A stretch of 64,000 nucleotides of DNA from Owenia fusiformis (taxonomy: Eukaryota; Annelida; Polychaeta; Sabellida; Oweniidae), in NCBI GenBank assembly GCA_903813345.2, contig CAIIXF020000001.1, positions 38,409,366 to 38,473,365 of the forward strand, given 5' to 3'. A program made the position numbers and the translations under genes. Under the pieces are notes generated by a model. It was not told where the DNA came from, searched no databases, and saw only the letters and a list, made by a program, of their open reading frames with translations. Of this stretch, positions 12,870 through 24,100 are shown piece after piece (within the stretch, counting starts at the first letter, position 1; each line of letters opens with the position of its first letter).

Positions 12870-14807
12870 TTAACACTCTCCCATGTATACCGTTCCGTAT
12901 TAGTGAAATTGTTGACATTAATACGGAATAAATCATACCATTTCATGAAAAATGGTGACCTTGTCCTACGGAAATTGAGATTATGTTTCACAGCAAGTTC
13001 GCACGGCGATACTGTATAGCACATGCTCTGAAGAATTGATTCTACTTTCTATAGACACCAATCACATCTCTCTCAATGGAATAATAAAAAAGCCTTAGGG
13101 CCCCAACCTCCTTTGTTTACATTTACAAAAAAGTGAAAAAATGACAAAAGTTGTCATAACTTTTAAATCTAAATCTGTTGAAACCGATTTGACTTGCTAG
13201 CGACAGATACTTTAGTCTTTCACGAACCGAACATGTCAGTTTGGTTCGTTATATCTCCAAATAAACGATTTCAACATTTTGAAAAACTCGATGCTAGTCC
13301 ACGTATTAATACGGAATGGGTGTTAAATCGTATTATACATTCCCGGGGAAATCACAATTTCCATAAAGCTTGCAATGATAATTGTTCTGATAGCTTATTG
13401 ATAGACATTGGACAGTATCTTATTGCATGCAAATGGCACGTTAATCGACGGCGTCAACACGTCCGTCAATCGCAAGGATTGAATGTACATAAATAGAGTT
13501 CTCTTTTTCTTAGTATTTAAAGATAAGTTGTACATCGACGGCGTCAACGTGATAGCTTTACGCCCATTAATAGTATAGATAGGTTGTTGTTCTTTTTCTT
13601 ATTGCATCTAATAGGCAGTAGTTTACCGACGGCTACAACGTATGTCCTGGATCCAAGCTAATAAAGCAACGTGTTTGTTTTGTATTTAAGAATTGCTATA
13701 GTCAGGGGATGGTCTCGCGTGGGGTATTTCTTGGGGTGCAAAAGAATACCCCACGAAAGTCCCGGTAGGTGTCATATTATTTGGTACTTTGTGAACGTGT
13801 TGAGTTGTTTTCTTACCTGCCGATTCCCCCAACACGTTCCCATTACACCAGAGGATGATTGAAATGTTAAAAATGGACAGCCAGCCGCATTGTCTTTGTA
13901 AAAGTGGGCAAGACCACAACAAAAGTCTTTTGATTTTTCCGACGTTTTAGAAAGACAATTAGAACTAAATGAGGCTGTCCATTTGTCCATTTGAATTTAA
14001 TACAGCAAATTGAAGCTTACATTTTCATATTGTTTCCTTGTGAAATAAAAATTGTAGTATAGTTGTCATTACTTATGCGACATTCCCTATCACCGTGTCT
14101 AGTGCTGGCACTTAGATGATTTTCTTGCCAAGGTTTTGGTACATTCTTCAAACCGGCATGACACTCTTACCCTCTCCATGACGAACGAAGTTATAATTGA
14201 AACTAAATGCCCATGCTACTGAAACCCGTATTCAAGGTATTATGTTTAATAGCCCGGGTTAAAACATAGTAATATTGTATAACACTACTATCTTAATTGC
14301 TTCATTTCATTCGCGAGTGCACCGTTTCGTTCATTGAGTTTACTTATCGAGTCGACCAATTCCGTATTAACACGTGGACTAGCATCGAGTTTTTTAAAAT
14401 GTTGAAATCGTTTATTTGGAGATATTACGAACCAAACTGACATGTTTGGTTCGTCAACGACTAAAGTATCTGTCGCTGGCAAGTGAAATCGGTTTCAATA
14501 GTTTAAGATTTAAAAAGTTATGACAACTTTTGTCATTTTTTCACGTTTTTGTAAATGTAAACAAAGGAGGTTGGGACCCTAAGGCTTTTTTATTATTCTA
14601 TCGACAGCGATGTGATTGATGTCTATAGAAAGTAGAATCAATTCCCCAGAGCATGTGCTATACAGTATCGCCGTGCGAATTTGCTGTGAAACATAATCTC
14701 AATTTCCGTAGGACAAGGTCACCATTTTTCATGAAATGGTATGATTTATTCCGTATTAATGTCAACAATTTCACTAATACGGAACGGTATACATGGGAGA
14801 GTGTTAA
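12870..14807. mobile_element. Large foldback: 450-bp inverted arms around about 1 kb
   Basis: 12870-13320 and 14356-14807 are close inverted copies of each other. Both arms share the same peptide-like frames, for example NMSVWFVISPNKRFQHF on either side. This suggests the arms derive from the coding part of a mobile element. The middle holds three degenerate repeats of about 90 bp marked CGACGGCGTCAAC at 13446, 13536 and 13627 (the last altered). No intact transposase was seen. Confidence 0.7.
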
Positions 14808-14984
14808 CGTATCCTGTCAAAAACATTCCGTATAATCCCTATTTTGAAATGATCCTAATGCAGATAATTAGGAATCCGAATAGTTATGTAGTTAGTCTGC
14901 ATCAGTTTGAAACAATCAGTCGACAAAGGAGATAAACATACCATATTAAAAGTTGATGATATCAATGCTCTATAGCATACAGAA

Positions 14985-15075
14985 ATCCGAAGGCCCAGGT
15001 CCAATATTTCACTATTTTGCCCGCAGAAATGACGTTATTAGTATTATTACCACCGTTTATGCCCAGAGCTGAAAT
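14985..15075. repeat. Second copy of the 1.86-kb dispersed repeat
   Basis: Matches about 1885-1965 closely (CCAATATTTCACTATTTTGC ... TATTACCACCGTTTAT). The copy is partial. Confidence 0.6.
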
Positions 15076-15250
15076 AGCAAGAACTGACTACCACTGGTCT
15101 TATATCACTGTTTCACAACTAGTTACTTTGACGGAACGTCAATGTAGCAAAATGGATGAACTTCCTGGTTACGAATTTTTCGGCATACAAAATGAGTATG
15201 GTCACATTAGTGTACAGTCATCGTACGGCGCCTGCAAACAACTAAATCAG

Positions 15251-16960
15251 GGCCGTCAGATGGGGGGGTGCGATGGGTGCGACCGCACCCCCCTTTGTCA
15301 CACCCCAAAATAAATTTGAAAAAAAAAATTGAAAAAAAAAATTTTTGAAAAATATTTTTTTTTGTATTTTTTTTTCATTGACTCATACACTTTGAAAGTA
15401 CCCAGAAAGCACCAAATAGCATCTTAAAATTGTAAAATTTTCTAGGGGTATTGGCCACCCCTCACACCCCCCACAAAACAATGGAAAAGTTCTAAATTTA
15501 TTTTAGAGTTTTGTCTCAGACACGTTTAAAGTGCCCAGATATCATCAAATAGCTCCTTGATATAGTTAGTGTTTCTGGGGGATTTACTCCCCCTCTTGCA
15601 TCTTGCACTTGAATAACCCCCCCCCCCCTCCTCTGGCGCCGCCCCCCCCCCCCTTGACCCCCCCCCCCCAAAAAAAAATGGTGATTTTCTCAAATTCTTT
15701 AATTGACTCATACACTGAAAGTGCCCAGAAAGCACCAAATAGCGTTGTAAAATTGTAAAATTTTCTAGGGGGAGTGGGCCACTCCTCACACCCCAAACAA
15801 AACAATGGAAAAGTTCTGAATTTGTTTTATGTATTGTCTCAGACACTTTTAAATTGCCCAGACATCATCAAATAGCTCCTTGATAAAGTTAATGATTCTG
15901 GAAGACTAACACTTACTTGGCCACTGGCATCCCCACTCCCCCTCCCCCTCTGGCAGCCCCCCCCCCCCCAAATTTTTTTATTGACTCATACCCAGAAAGC
16001 ACCAAATAGCATCTTAAAATTGTAAAATCTTCTTGGGAAATAGGCACTTTTAGGCACAGATAATTTTAAAGTGCCCAAACTTCATCGAATAGCACCTTGA
16101 TATTGTAAATTTTGATATGGGGGACAAACACTTGCTCCCCCTCTGGCACCCCAGCCCCACCTCCCCCTCTGGCACCCCTCCCCCCTTTGACACCCCCAAA
16201 ATTTGAAAAAAATTGCGATTGTTTTTCAATGTTTTTATTGACTAATACACTTTAAAAGTGCCCAGAAGCACCAAATATCATCTTTAAATTGTAAAATTTT
16301 CTAGAAGAGTTAGCCACCCCTCACATCCCCCACAAAACAAAAGAAAATATTCTGAATTTCATGTATTGTCTCAGACATTTTTTAAGTGCCCAGACATCAT
16401 CAAATAGCACCTGGTCAATGTTTCTGGGGGACAACCCCTTGCTCCCCTACTGGCACCCCAACCCACTTCACCCTCTCATCCTCTTTGACACCCCCAAAAG
16501 AATTTGAAAAAAATTCACATTTTTCTTATTGACTCATAACGCACAGGCGTACCAGATGGTTGCAAATTCGCTCCAAATACAACCAAATTTCAAAATTTTC
16601 CTGGGGGAGAACCCCCAGACCCCCCTGAATGATCGTTTTTTTTATTCACTCAACTCTTATTCCCGTGGTGGTGGCGTACTACTTAGAAACTTACACTTTG
16701 AAAGTGCCCAGAAATCACCAAATAGCATCTCAAAATGTCAAAACTGTAACATTTTCTAGGGGGAGTGGACCACTCCTCACACCCCCACAAAACAATTGGA
16801 ACGTTTGGAAGTTGCATGCATTTGTTAATTCCAAACCAATATAGGGAGTAACTGACCCCCCCCCCCTGTCTTACGCGATTTGATTTACGCGGCAAAAAAT
16901 GACAATTTTATATTCTCTTTAGTAAGCTAAAAACCGCACCCCCCTTGGAGAAAAGTGTCT
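15251..16960. repeat. Degenerate tandem repeat of about 300 bp with long C/G runs
   Basis: The phrase 'TTGACTCATACACT...AAGTGCCCAGAAAGCACCAAATAGCA' recurs at about 15376, 15704, 15978, 16236 and 16527-16720. Each copy is followed by an 'ACCCCTCACACCCCCCACAAAACAA' type block and C-runs. It opens with a GGGGGGGTGCGATGGGTGCGA palindrome related to those at 22818 and 31353. Frames here are low-complexity artefacts. Confidence 0.75.
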
Positions 16961-17659
16961 TACGGGCCTGTAAATCCATAGGATATCACACGGGTATCGC
17001 AAGGCTGTCTGCCGATGACCGTACGCCACCCGTCAGGACATCGGTCGATCTTCAGGAAACCAGAGAGCCTCTACAGCTATACATTTATTCATGAAAAAGT
17101 TTCTTTCATTTCAGTTTCCAAAATCAACCATTCTGCATTGACTTAAGACATGTCTTTGAGCTGTACATACAGGTATATACATTCTATAACATTATGATGT
17201 TGAACTTTTAAATTTTCATAAATTTATTGAAAATTATCATATCATCTTGATTTATTGTAAGATACTCAAATAAAATAAATTGTAGCTAGACTCTCGCAAA
17301 GTGTGGCCCTTGACAAAACTATACTCACAGACACATTTTCAAATGATTTTTAATGACATATGCATGATTGAATCGGATAAAAAGGTATCATCCTGTTCAT
17401 CAGGATTTAATGCCAAGACTGACAAGCAGTTAATAAGGACGAAAAGATCCATCCACCCACACAAGGACCCGAATGTGTTATTGTTTTACAATTATATTTC
17501 GTTATACAATTCGTTCTTTTATATTTTAGAAAAAAATTTGGACAATTATATTTCCTAAACTTATCATATTAATTGTCATATATATTGTTTCTATCATATT
17601 AGTAATTATAATTGAGAATTATCGAACAAATCAGTGTGTAAATTTAAATAAAATCCCTA

Positions 17660-17935
17660 GATGAACTTACGATGCCACCGGGAGTCGTAAGATAATCGTG
17701 CGATGACCGTACGGGACACGGCCAGGTAGGTACCGATGAGTTGGGTTGAGAAAAAATCGCCAACACATCGGCAACTTTTATCTCCGCGATAAAACTCTGC
17801 CGGCGCCCGGGCGATTTCTAAAAATCGGCCGATGGTGCTCGATCATCGCTTGGCGCCCGTACGATGCCCGGGCTCGCTAGCCGATTTTGAACGAAATACT
17901 CATCGGCCGGGCGCCGTAAGGAAAATCGGAGCCTT
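17660..17935. repeat. GC-rich island with repeated CGATG/CCGTACG words
   Basis: Much richer in G+C than the surroundings. It contains GATGACCGTACG at 17702, also at 17014, and many GATCG/CGATG/CCCGGGC words in both orientations. Probably a repeat fragment. A signal-peptide-like minus frame covers it but has no other support. Confidence 0.4.
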
Positions 17936-18860
17936 TGGACCAAGGCATCACTAGGAAAAATAAGTAGCAAATCAACCAACAGTACACATTTGATCAAAAC
18001 CTTCATTTTGATCATTTAATAATGAAAATAACAAGGCATTGGTAGTATTTCCTTTTTGCAAAAACTATTAAATGAATCCATTTTGAATAAAGTCAGATTT
18101 TTTGAATTTGGAGACATGTTTGAAATTCTTCCTTGATGAAAGTAAGCTGTAAAGTGTGTTCATCTTAGGCCTAAATATAACTTTATGAAAATTTAAGGAT
18201 TCGGCAAAAATATCATTTTTAATGGGAAATGGCGGCCAATTTGAATGAAGAATTATTTCCCAAAGATGAAATTTATAGACAGACCTCATTTGCCATTGAA
18301 CTGAATCTCCCAATGCTCGCTGTAGTTTTATGAGTATTCTCTAAGTTTGGATCGAGCAACTTCAATAGTATTACCGTAGGTTTAAAATGATGATATTGAA
18401 CTGATCGATGTTAACGAAATTTCCACGATTTCAAATTTTACTTTGCGCATGCGCAGCCCTGAGAGAGCATGTGCTTATGATTTTTCACGTGATCGCATCC
18501 TGCAATTTGATTGGAGATGATGCGAGAGATGACGTAATGGGGAATCCCCGAATAGAAGCAGAAATTCTATTAGAATAAAGCATCAACCTATAAAATTCTT
18601 ACTAAATTGGAAAAACCGGTATTTTAATTATCTTTCGGACACTTGTGGACGATTGAACAGACGGGCAAATGTTTTTTCTGTACTCACTCAAACTTTGCTC
18701 AATGGTATAGTTACCAAATTTTGCATAGCATCTATGCATCCTATGTAATGTCTACATCAATTTACGTAATTGATGTAATTGTTGACTAAAATTGAATGGA
18801 CAAATAATGGCATAAACACATTTAAAATATATCATAACTTATTTTTAATTAGTAACCCCT

Positions 18861-19652
18861 CTATCACACCAAACTAGTTCTTACCCGTTCTTTCCAGTCC
18901 TACGAAAACGTCGTAAAACGGGCTCAATCTGGCTGTGGTCGGGAAATATGTCAAAAATAATAAGCTACTTCGTTCATATGTAAACAGTCTTCAATACGTC
19001 CATCTCATTCGCAGTTCGTTCAGGTCGCACCACGTCGATGTGCAACGTCGTATAACGCGTCCTTTAGTCTAGAAGGTCATCATGGCCTGATTACAGAACG
19101 GTATGGTCGCCATCGAATTTTGAATCGATCAAAATTCTAAATCACATTCCCTGTCCGGGAAAGTCCATGAAGTTCGTAAACAGACCGTAGAACGTTGTAG
19201 CTACGTTCATTCCGTTCGCACACAGTTTAAAACCAGTTTTGAAGAACCCAATGGCAACTTGTTTGGTGTGATAGCTATATTTTTGCTAACTCGTGGATAA
19301 ATACGTTCTTCATCAGTTTTAACCCGTTTGCAATTAGTTCTACCTCGTTCTCAATACGTCCTCAGACAGAACTCGTTGTAAAAACGTCCCTAGTAGGATT
19401 AAAGTACGACGGTTCCGTTCGTAGTACGTACGTCCAGCTAGTCGTTAGTAGGTTGTCACTCGTTCTAATTATAGAACGTGACGACCAAGAGAACATATTG
19501 AGCATGTTCTAAGTTCTAGAGGACCTACCCGTTCGAGTACGTTCGATGAAGTTTGTAAATAGACCCCAAACGGTTCTAAGTACGTCCAGTCCGTTCGTAC
19601 ATAGTTGAAGCCAATTTTCGAGAACGTAGTGAGAACTAGTTTGGTGTGATAG
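18861..19652 (+). mobile_element. 0.8-kb element with ends CTATCACACCAAACTAG, copy 1
   Basis: Starts CTATCACACCAAACTAGTTC and ends with the inverted form at 19652. At about 19255-19275 two inner ends abut (GTTTGGTGTGATAGCTAT), so the unit looks like two elements fused head to tail. It is dense in CGTTC/GAACG words. A further truncated start lies at 19661-19700. Same family at 45767-46555 and 47179-47973. No transposase is encoded. Confidence 0.8.
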
Positions 19653-19700
19653 TAACCCTACTATCACACCAATCTAGTTCCCGCTACGTTCTAAGTAAGT

Positions 19701-20440
19701 GTTTCCGAGGCAATAATCCACTTGTATTAAGTTTCTTTTGAGAACAAACAGTCTTCATCAGAAGAAATGGAAAACAATAAATCAAGTTATTACTTTTTAT
19801 AATAGCGCATTAGTAAGATTAGTATAATCATGGTGCAATTAGTATTTACAGAACATAACCGAGCATGGGGGTAGAGCAAAATAACACATCTGTATCGGAT
19901 TCCACGAATGACGAATTATATTATATTGTTTCACACTTTCGAGCAACACATTCTATTACAGGTTATGATACAACAAAACGTTTGTATGAAATTGAAAATG
20001 TGAAAATGATGAAAACTATCTGTTGGGACAGAACAAGCATCTGAAGGTTTCTTGCCTAAACACGATGAAGGGTGCGTTACGACTTATGAACTGTATCCGA
20101 ACGGAGTAGACGTACGCCGTTACAATCTTTTCCGTTTATAAGAACTTTATGAAGTTCTTCGCGGGAAGGTGCTCCCGAACATTATTCCTTGCAAGCACGT
20201 TCAAAACAAAATTTAGACGTTTATAAAAGTTCACGTTAGTCAGATCAAAATGTCATTTTCAACTTTGAACATTGACGTGCTCGAACCAGATACTCCCGAA
20301 CGTCATTTACTCTTTAGTTTGTCACTATCACCTACACGTGTCATTCAATCCATTTGAGCAGCAACCAAGAAGGTTTCGGTGTAAAACCTGTTTATGTATT
20401 TATATAAGATATGCAGATCAGCAAGACCCACCCTCTCTTG
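19701..20440. other. Gene-free stretch
   Basis: No exon, RNA gene or clear repeat seen. Confidence 0.4.
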
Positions 20441-21108
20441 ACACAGCAAAAAATGTGAATCAAACCACTGAATCCTGGAGTCAGGATTCATACAGGATTC
20501 ATATGCACATATGAATCCTGTATGAATCCTGCCTCCAGGATTCATACAGGATTCGCTGTTTAGATAGTTTACAAATGAATCCTGCCTTCAGGAATCATAC
20601 AGGATTCATATGCAATATAGTTTACAAATGAATCCAGCCTTCAGGATTCGTACAGGATTCATATAGAAGGTAGTTTGCAAATGAATCCTGCCTTCAGGAA
20701 TCATACAGGATTCATATGCAATATAGTTTACAAATGAATCCAGCCTTCGGGATTCGTACAGGATTCATATAGAAGGTAGTTTGCAAATGAATCCTGCCTT
20801 CAGGAATCATACAGGATTCATATGCAATATAGTTTACAAATGAATCCAGCCTTCAGGATTCGTACAGGATTCATATAGAAGGTAGTTTGCAAATGAATCC
20901 TGTAGCCAGGATTCAAGCAGGATTCATATGCAATATAGTTTACAAATGAATCCAGCCTTCAGGAATCATACAGGAATCAAACGAAAATTGGAATTGATGT
21001 GTATGTTTCTATTCTAACACTCACATTGGCGTATCGCATATATTACGCCAAATGCGCACAGGCGTACCAAATGAATTCGAAAAATTTAATAAAAATGTGT
21101 AATTATTT
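20441..21108 (+). repeat. Left block: 53-bp satellite plus unique 120-bp segment
   Basis: TTTACAAATGAATCC / TTTGCAAATGAATCC markers fall at exactly 53-base steps (20621, 20674, 20727, 20780, 20833, 20886, 20939). Two alternating variants give a 106-bp higher-order period. It begins with ACACAGCAAAAAATGTGAAT and a near-perfect palindrome at about 20485-20535. A non-repeated segment at about 20990-21108 (GCGCACAGGCGTACCAAATG) closes the block. The whole block returns inverted at 28369-29030. Confidence 0.85.
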
Positions 21109-24100
21109 AAAAGTTGTTCTGTGTGCTAATTTAAAATACATTGTTTTATTTATATTGTCTTCCCCGAATGGGTATATAAACTTTAAATATACATGTAGCC
21201 ATGTTTATTGAAAAAAGGACATTGGTTTTATTCGGTCCGTTTTATTCTTATTGGTATTAACTCGCAAATGTCACTACTGGAAATGGTTTTGTGTGGCCAT
21301 GGCAGGGCAAGAAGGGCCCCCGAGGGTCAAAAGGGGCCGTTCTGTAAGATAACTTCTTCGGACGGGAGGTTTTTTACCACAGACTTACAGAAGTGGTGCC
21401 GTTAAAAGAGTTTCTTCTTGGAGAAGGTGCCGCCTAAATGAAACAAAGTGCAATGGCCATTGAGATCGATGCTGTCCCTGTCAGGAGATAATATCAGGCG
21501 ATGTATATTTGATGATAAACAAACTTGGTGGGCCATCTTGCCCAATGGTTCTTCTTATCCTGGGTCTCTTACTCCGCTCCTACGCCCATTTCTCATTTCT
21601 TAATGCTAATATAGAATGCGTCACGTGTTATGAAAGATTAGTAGGCCTCAATATTACAATTTGAACCCGATTTTGAAGCATCCTTCAAGATCGGTCCTTC
21701 ACTGCTTTCATAGCAGCTCATGAATGTCACAATGCAATGAATTACTCTTGGGCCGCAGGGATGATTTTGAAGCACCCCTGTAAGCCTTTAAATTACATTG
21801 AAATGATAGGCCCTAGGATAGATACGATCAATAATTCATTGGGAGTTCGATTTGGTATCTTTGGTGTTTGCTTTGGAATAGCCTAATCCCGGGGGAATAA
21901 TCACGAATCTCGCGAATCTACCCGGGGAATCTACCTTACGTGAAAGTTAGTTAGCCTACATTCTATTGACAACGTAACATTCATTTGTCATCGTGACCTG
22001 CAGGTCATGCGAACCATCAACATGCAATGGTGTATGTTTACAAAAAACTGGAAATCAGGAGTTTTATTAAGACGGCACTTCCCCTTTTTATGTCACCACC
22101 AAAAGTGGTCACATATTGTTAAAGTCTCCAACTTTTTTATGTACGGTGTTTAGCGTCTGGGGTCGGCGTTCAGCGTCTGTAACTAATGGCGGGTGGTGAC
22201 ATTTTTCATGTTTATGCCTTGTTTAATATTTAAGGCTCCAAATGAAATATGATATCTGATATCATCATGATGTTATTCTTATTATATTATTCTGTTTTGC
22301 AGGTGCCAATGAGTATGACACACAAGCAGTGACAATTGAGTTATAGCCCAGGGAGTTCAAGTTTATGCATCTTGCCTCAAGTAAAGTGTTAGTCCTTAAA
22401 GACAGGACTGTTGGGGAAATGGCACAGTTGCTTGATGCAAGAGTAAAACTTTGAAATAACCATAGATAATATTACAATAGATAAAAGTTTGGCATGCATT
22501 ATTTTTTTTCGTTTCATTATTAGATTTGAGAGCAGGTAGACGTATACAGCAGTGCAGTGAATTATGTTTGTATTTTAAGAAGTTGTTTTTCAGGTGTGAC
22601 CAGCGATGATTGCAGGCATGAATACACTTTAAATATATTTCCTAACATATTCCTTCAGTAAATACACCCGTTTGCATGTTTTAAATAAGCCGTAAATAAA
22701 ATGTTTAAACTTTGTTAGCATGGTCTATAATCTACAACGACCGTCAACCTGTTTAGGTTTTGATTTGTTTTGTTGAAATTAGATTAAGAAATTAGTCTTT
22801 CAAATGTCACCAGCATGGGCGTAGCCAGGGGGGGTGCGATGGGTGCGATCGCACCCCCCCCCCCATAACCTTTGAAAATATGACCATTGGATAGAGGTAG
22901 AAAAGAGCTTTAAAATGCTTTTTATTTGAAGCTTCTAGCTCAATTTTGAAGGAAGTTGCATCAATTTTTGTAAAATTCAAAAGAAAACTTAATTTTTTGT
23001 GTTGCTTATGGCAAAATCGCACCCCCCCCTGACCGAAAACGAAAACTCTTTAGGGTTGAGGATTCACGTCGGTTTAAATTAGAATAATTCTTTACTATCT
23101 GGTTTTGTTTGCTTCATTGTGAAATGTTCATCGAATTGTTATTTTTCGAATCATTTCCATTTCGTTACATAAGTTATTTGGAATAAACTTAATTTCAGCT
23201 AAAATGCAGGGTAGTGCATGGCTGTTTTTGAAATTTTTATTTTAACCTTTTGTTGCTTATCACCGTATTAATTATGAGCACAATTATGAGCACAAGTTTT
23301 TATGTTTGTTTATTTGTTTTTATTTCTTATACAAGTACAAGTAAGTTATACATTGCAAGTCACACCCGTAGCAAACCCTACATTGCCTTACAAAGTTAAC
23401 ATGAGCAGTTTCGAGAAACATTAGAATATGGGAGGGGTTCAAGAAGAGACCCGGTGTAAAAGGGTAGGAGGTCAAGACAGTATCTGTTGGAATGTTATAT
23501 ATTTCCCTATCCATTATATGATAGGCGTATGCATGAGTGGAGGGTTGTGGAAATAGGGCCTCGTGAGAGATACATGTACTTGACAGTCAGTAATTGTTTA
23601 CACCCCCCCCCCTTCCTTGAAATACTGAACTAATGTGCTTTTTGTTCATTGAAACAATACGAAATCAAAATTGATTAGTTTCCTAATTACAATAAAAACA
23701 AACGGCTGATTAGAAGATTACAGTGACTGTTTCCCGTCATTACATAACAATGTTGAAGGTGGGCAAAGGAAGTCGAGTCTGTATTGATCTAGTTAATAAG
23801 CATGATACGTGATTATAAACGTAGAGTAAAGGAAATGCCAGGATTTTTTTTTAGCATTCTCATTGTAATCAGAACTATGTGAATTTATACCATTCGCTTA
23901 GACATGGGCTAAAATTTTGATTCTTTTCAGCCTAATATTCTATCCAACAGCATTAAATGATCAAACTCAATTATTTAGTAAAACTTCAATAAGGGATCAC
24001 GTGAATTTCGATACAGCGGTAAATGAAAGTTTTATGCTTATTATGCGGGAACTATGAAATATTAGATTTAATTACCTAGGTACCGTATTCGAGGGGACAT

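Noticed and set aside
12699-13019. 106-codon plus frame
   Set aside because: Overlaps the left foldback arm in the frame opposite to the one shared by both arms; not conserved in the other arm.
15526-15846. 106-codon minus frame rich in Gly
   Set aside because: The Gly run is a translated C/G homopolymer in the degenerate repeat.
17818-18015. Minus frame that starts with a good signal-peptide-like stretch
   Set aside because: Runs into the GC-rich repeat island, is only 65 codons and has no splice or family support.
20485-20990. Regular 53-base periodicity considered as a CRISPR array
   Set aside because: No constant repeat with unique spacers; the whole unit repeats, the genome is eukaryotic and there are no cas genes.
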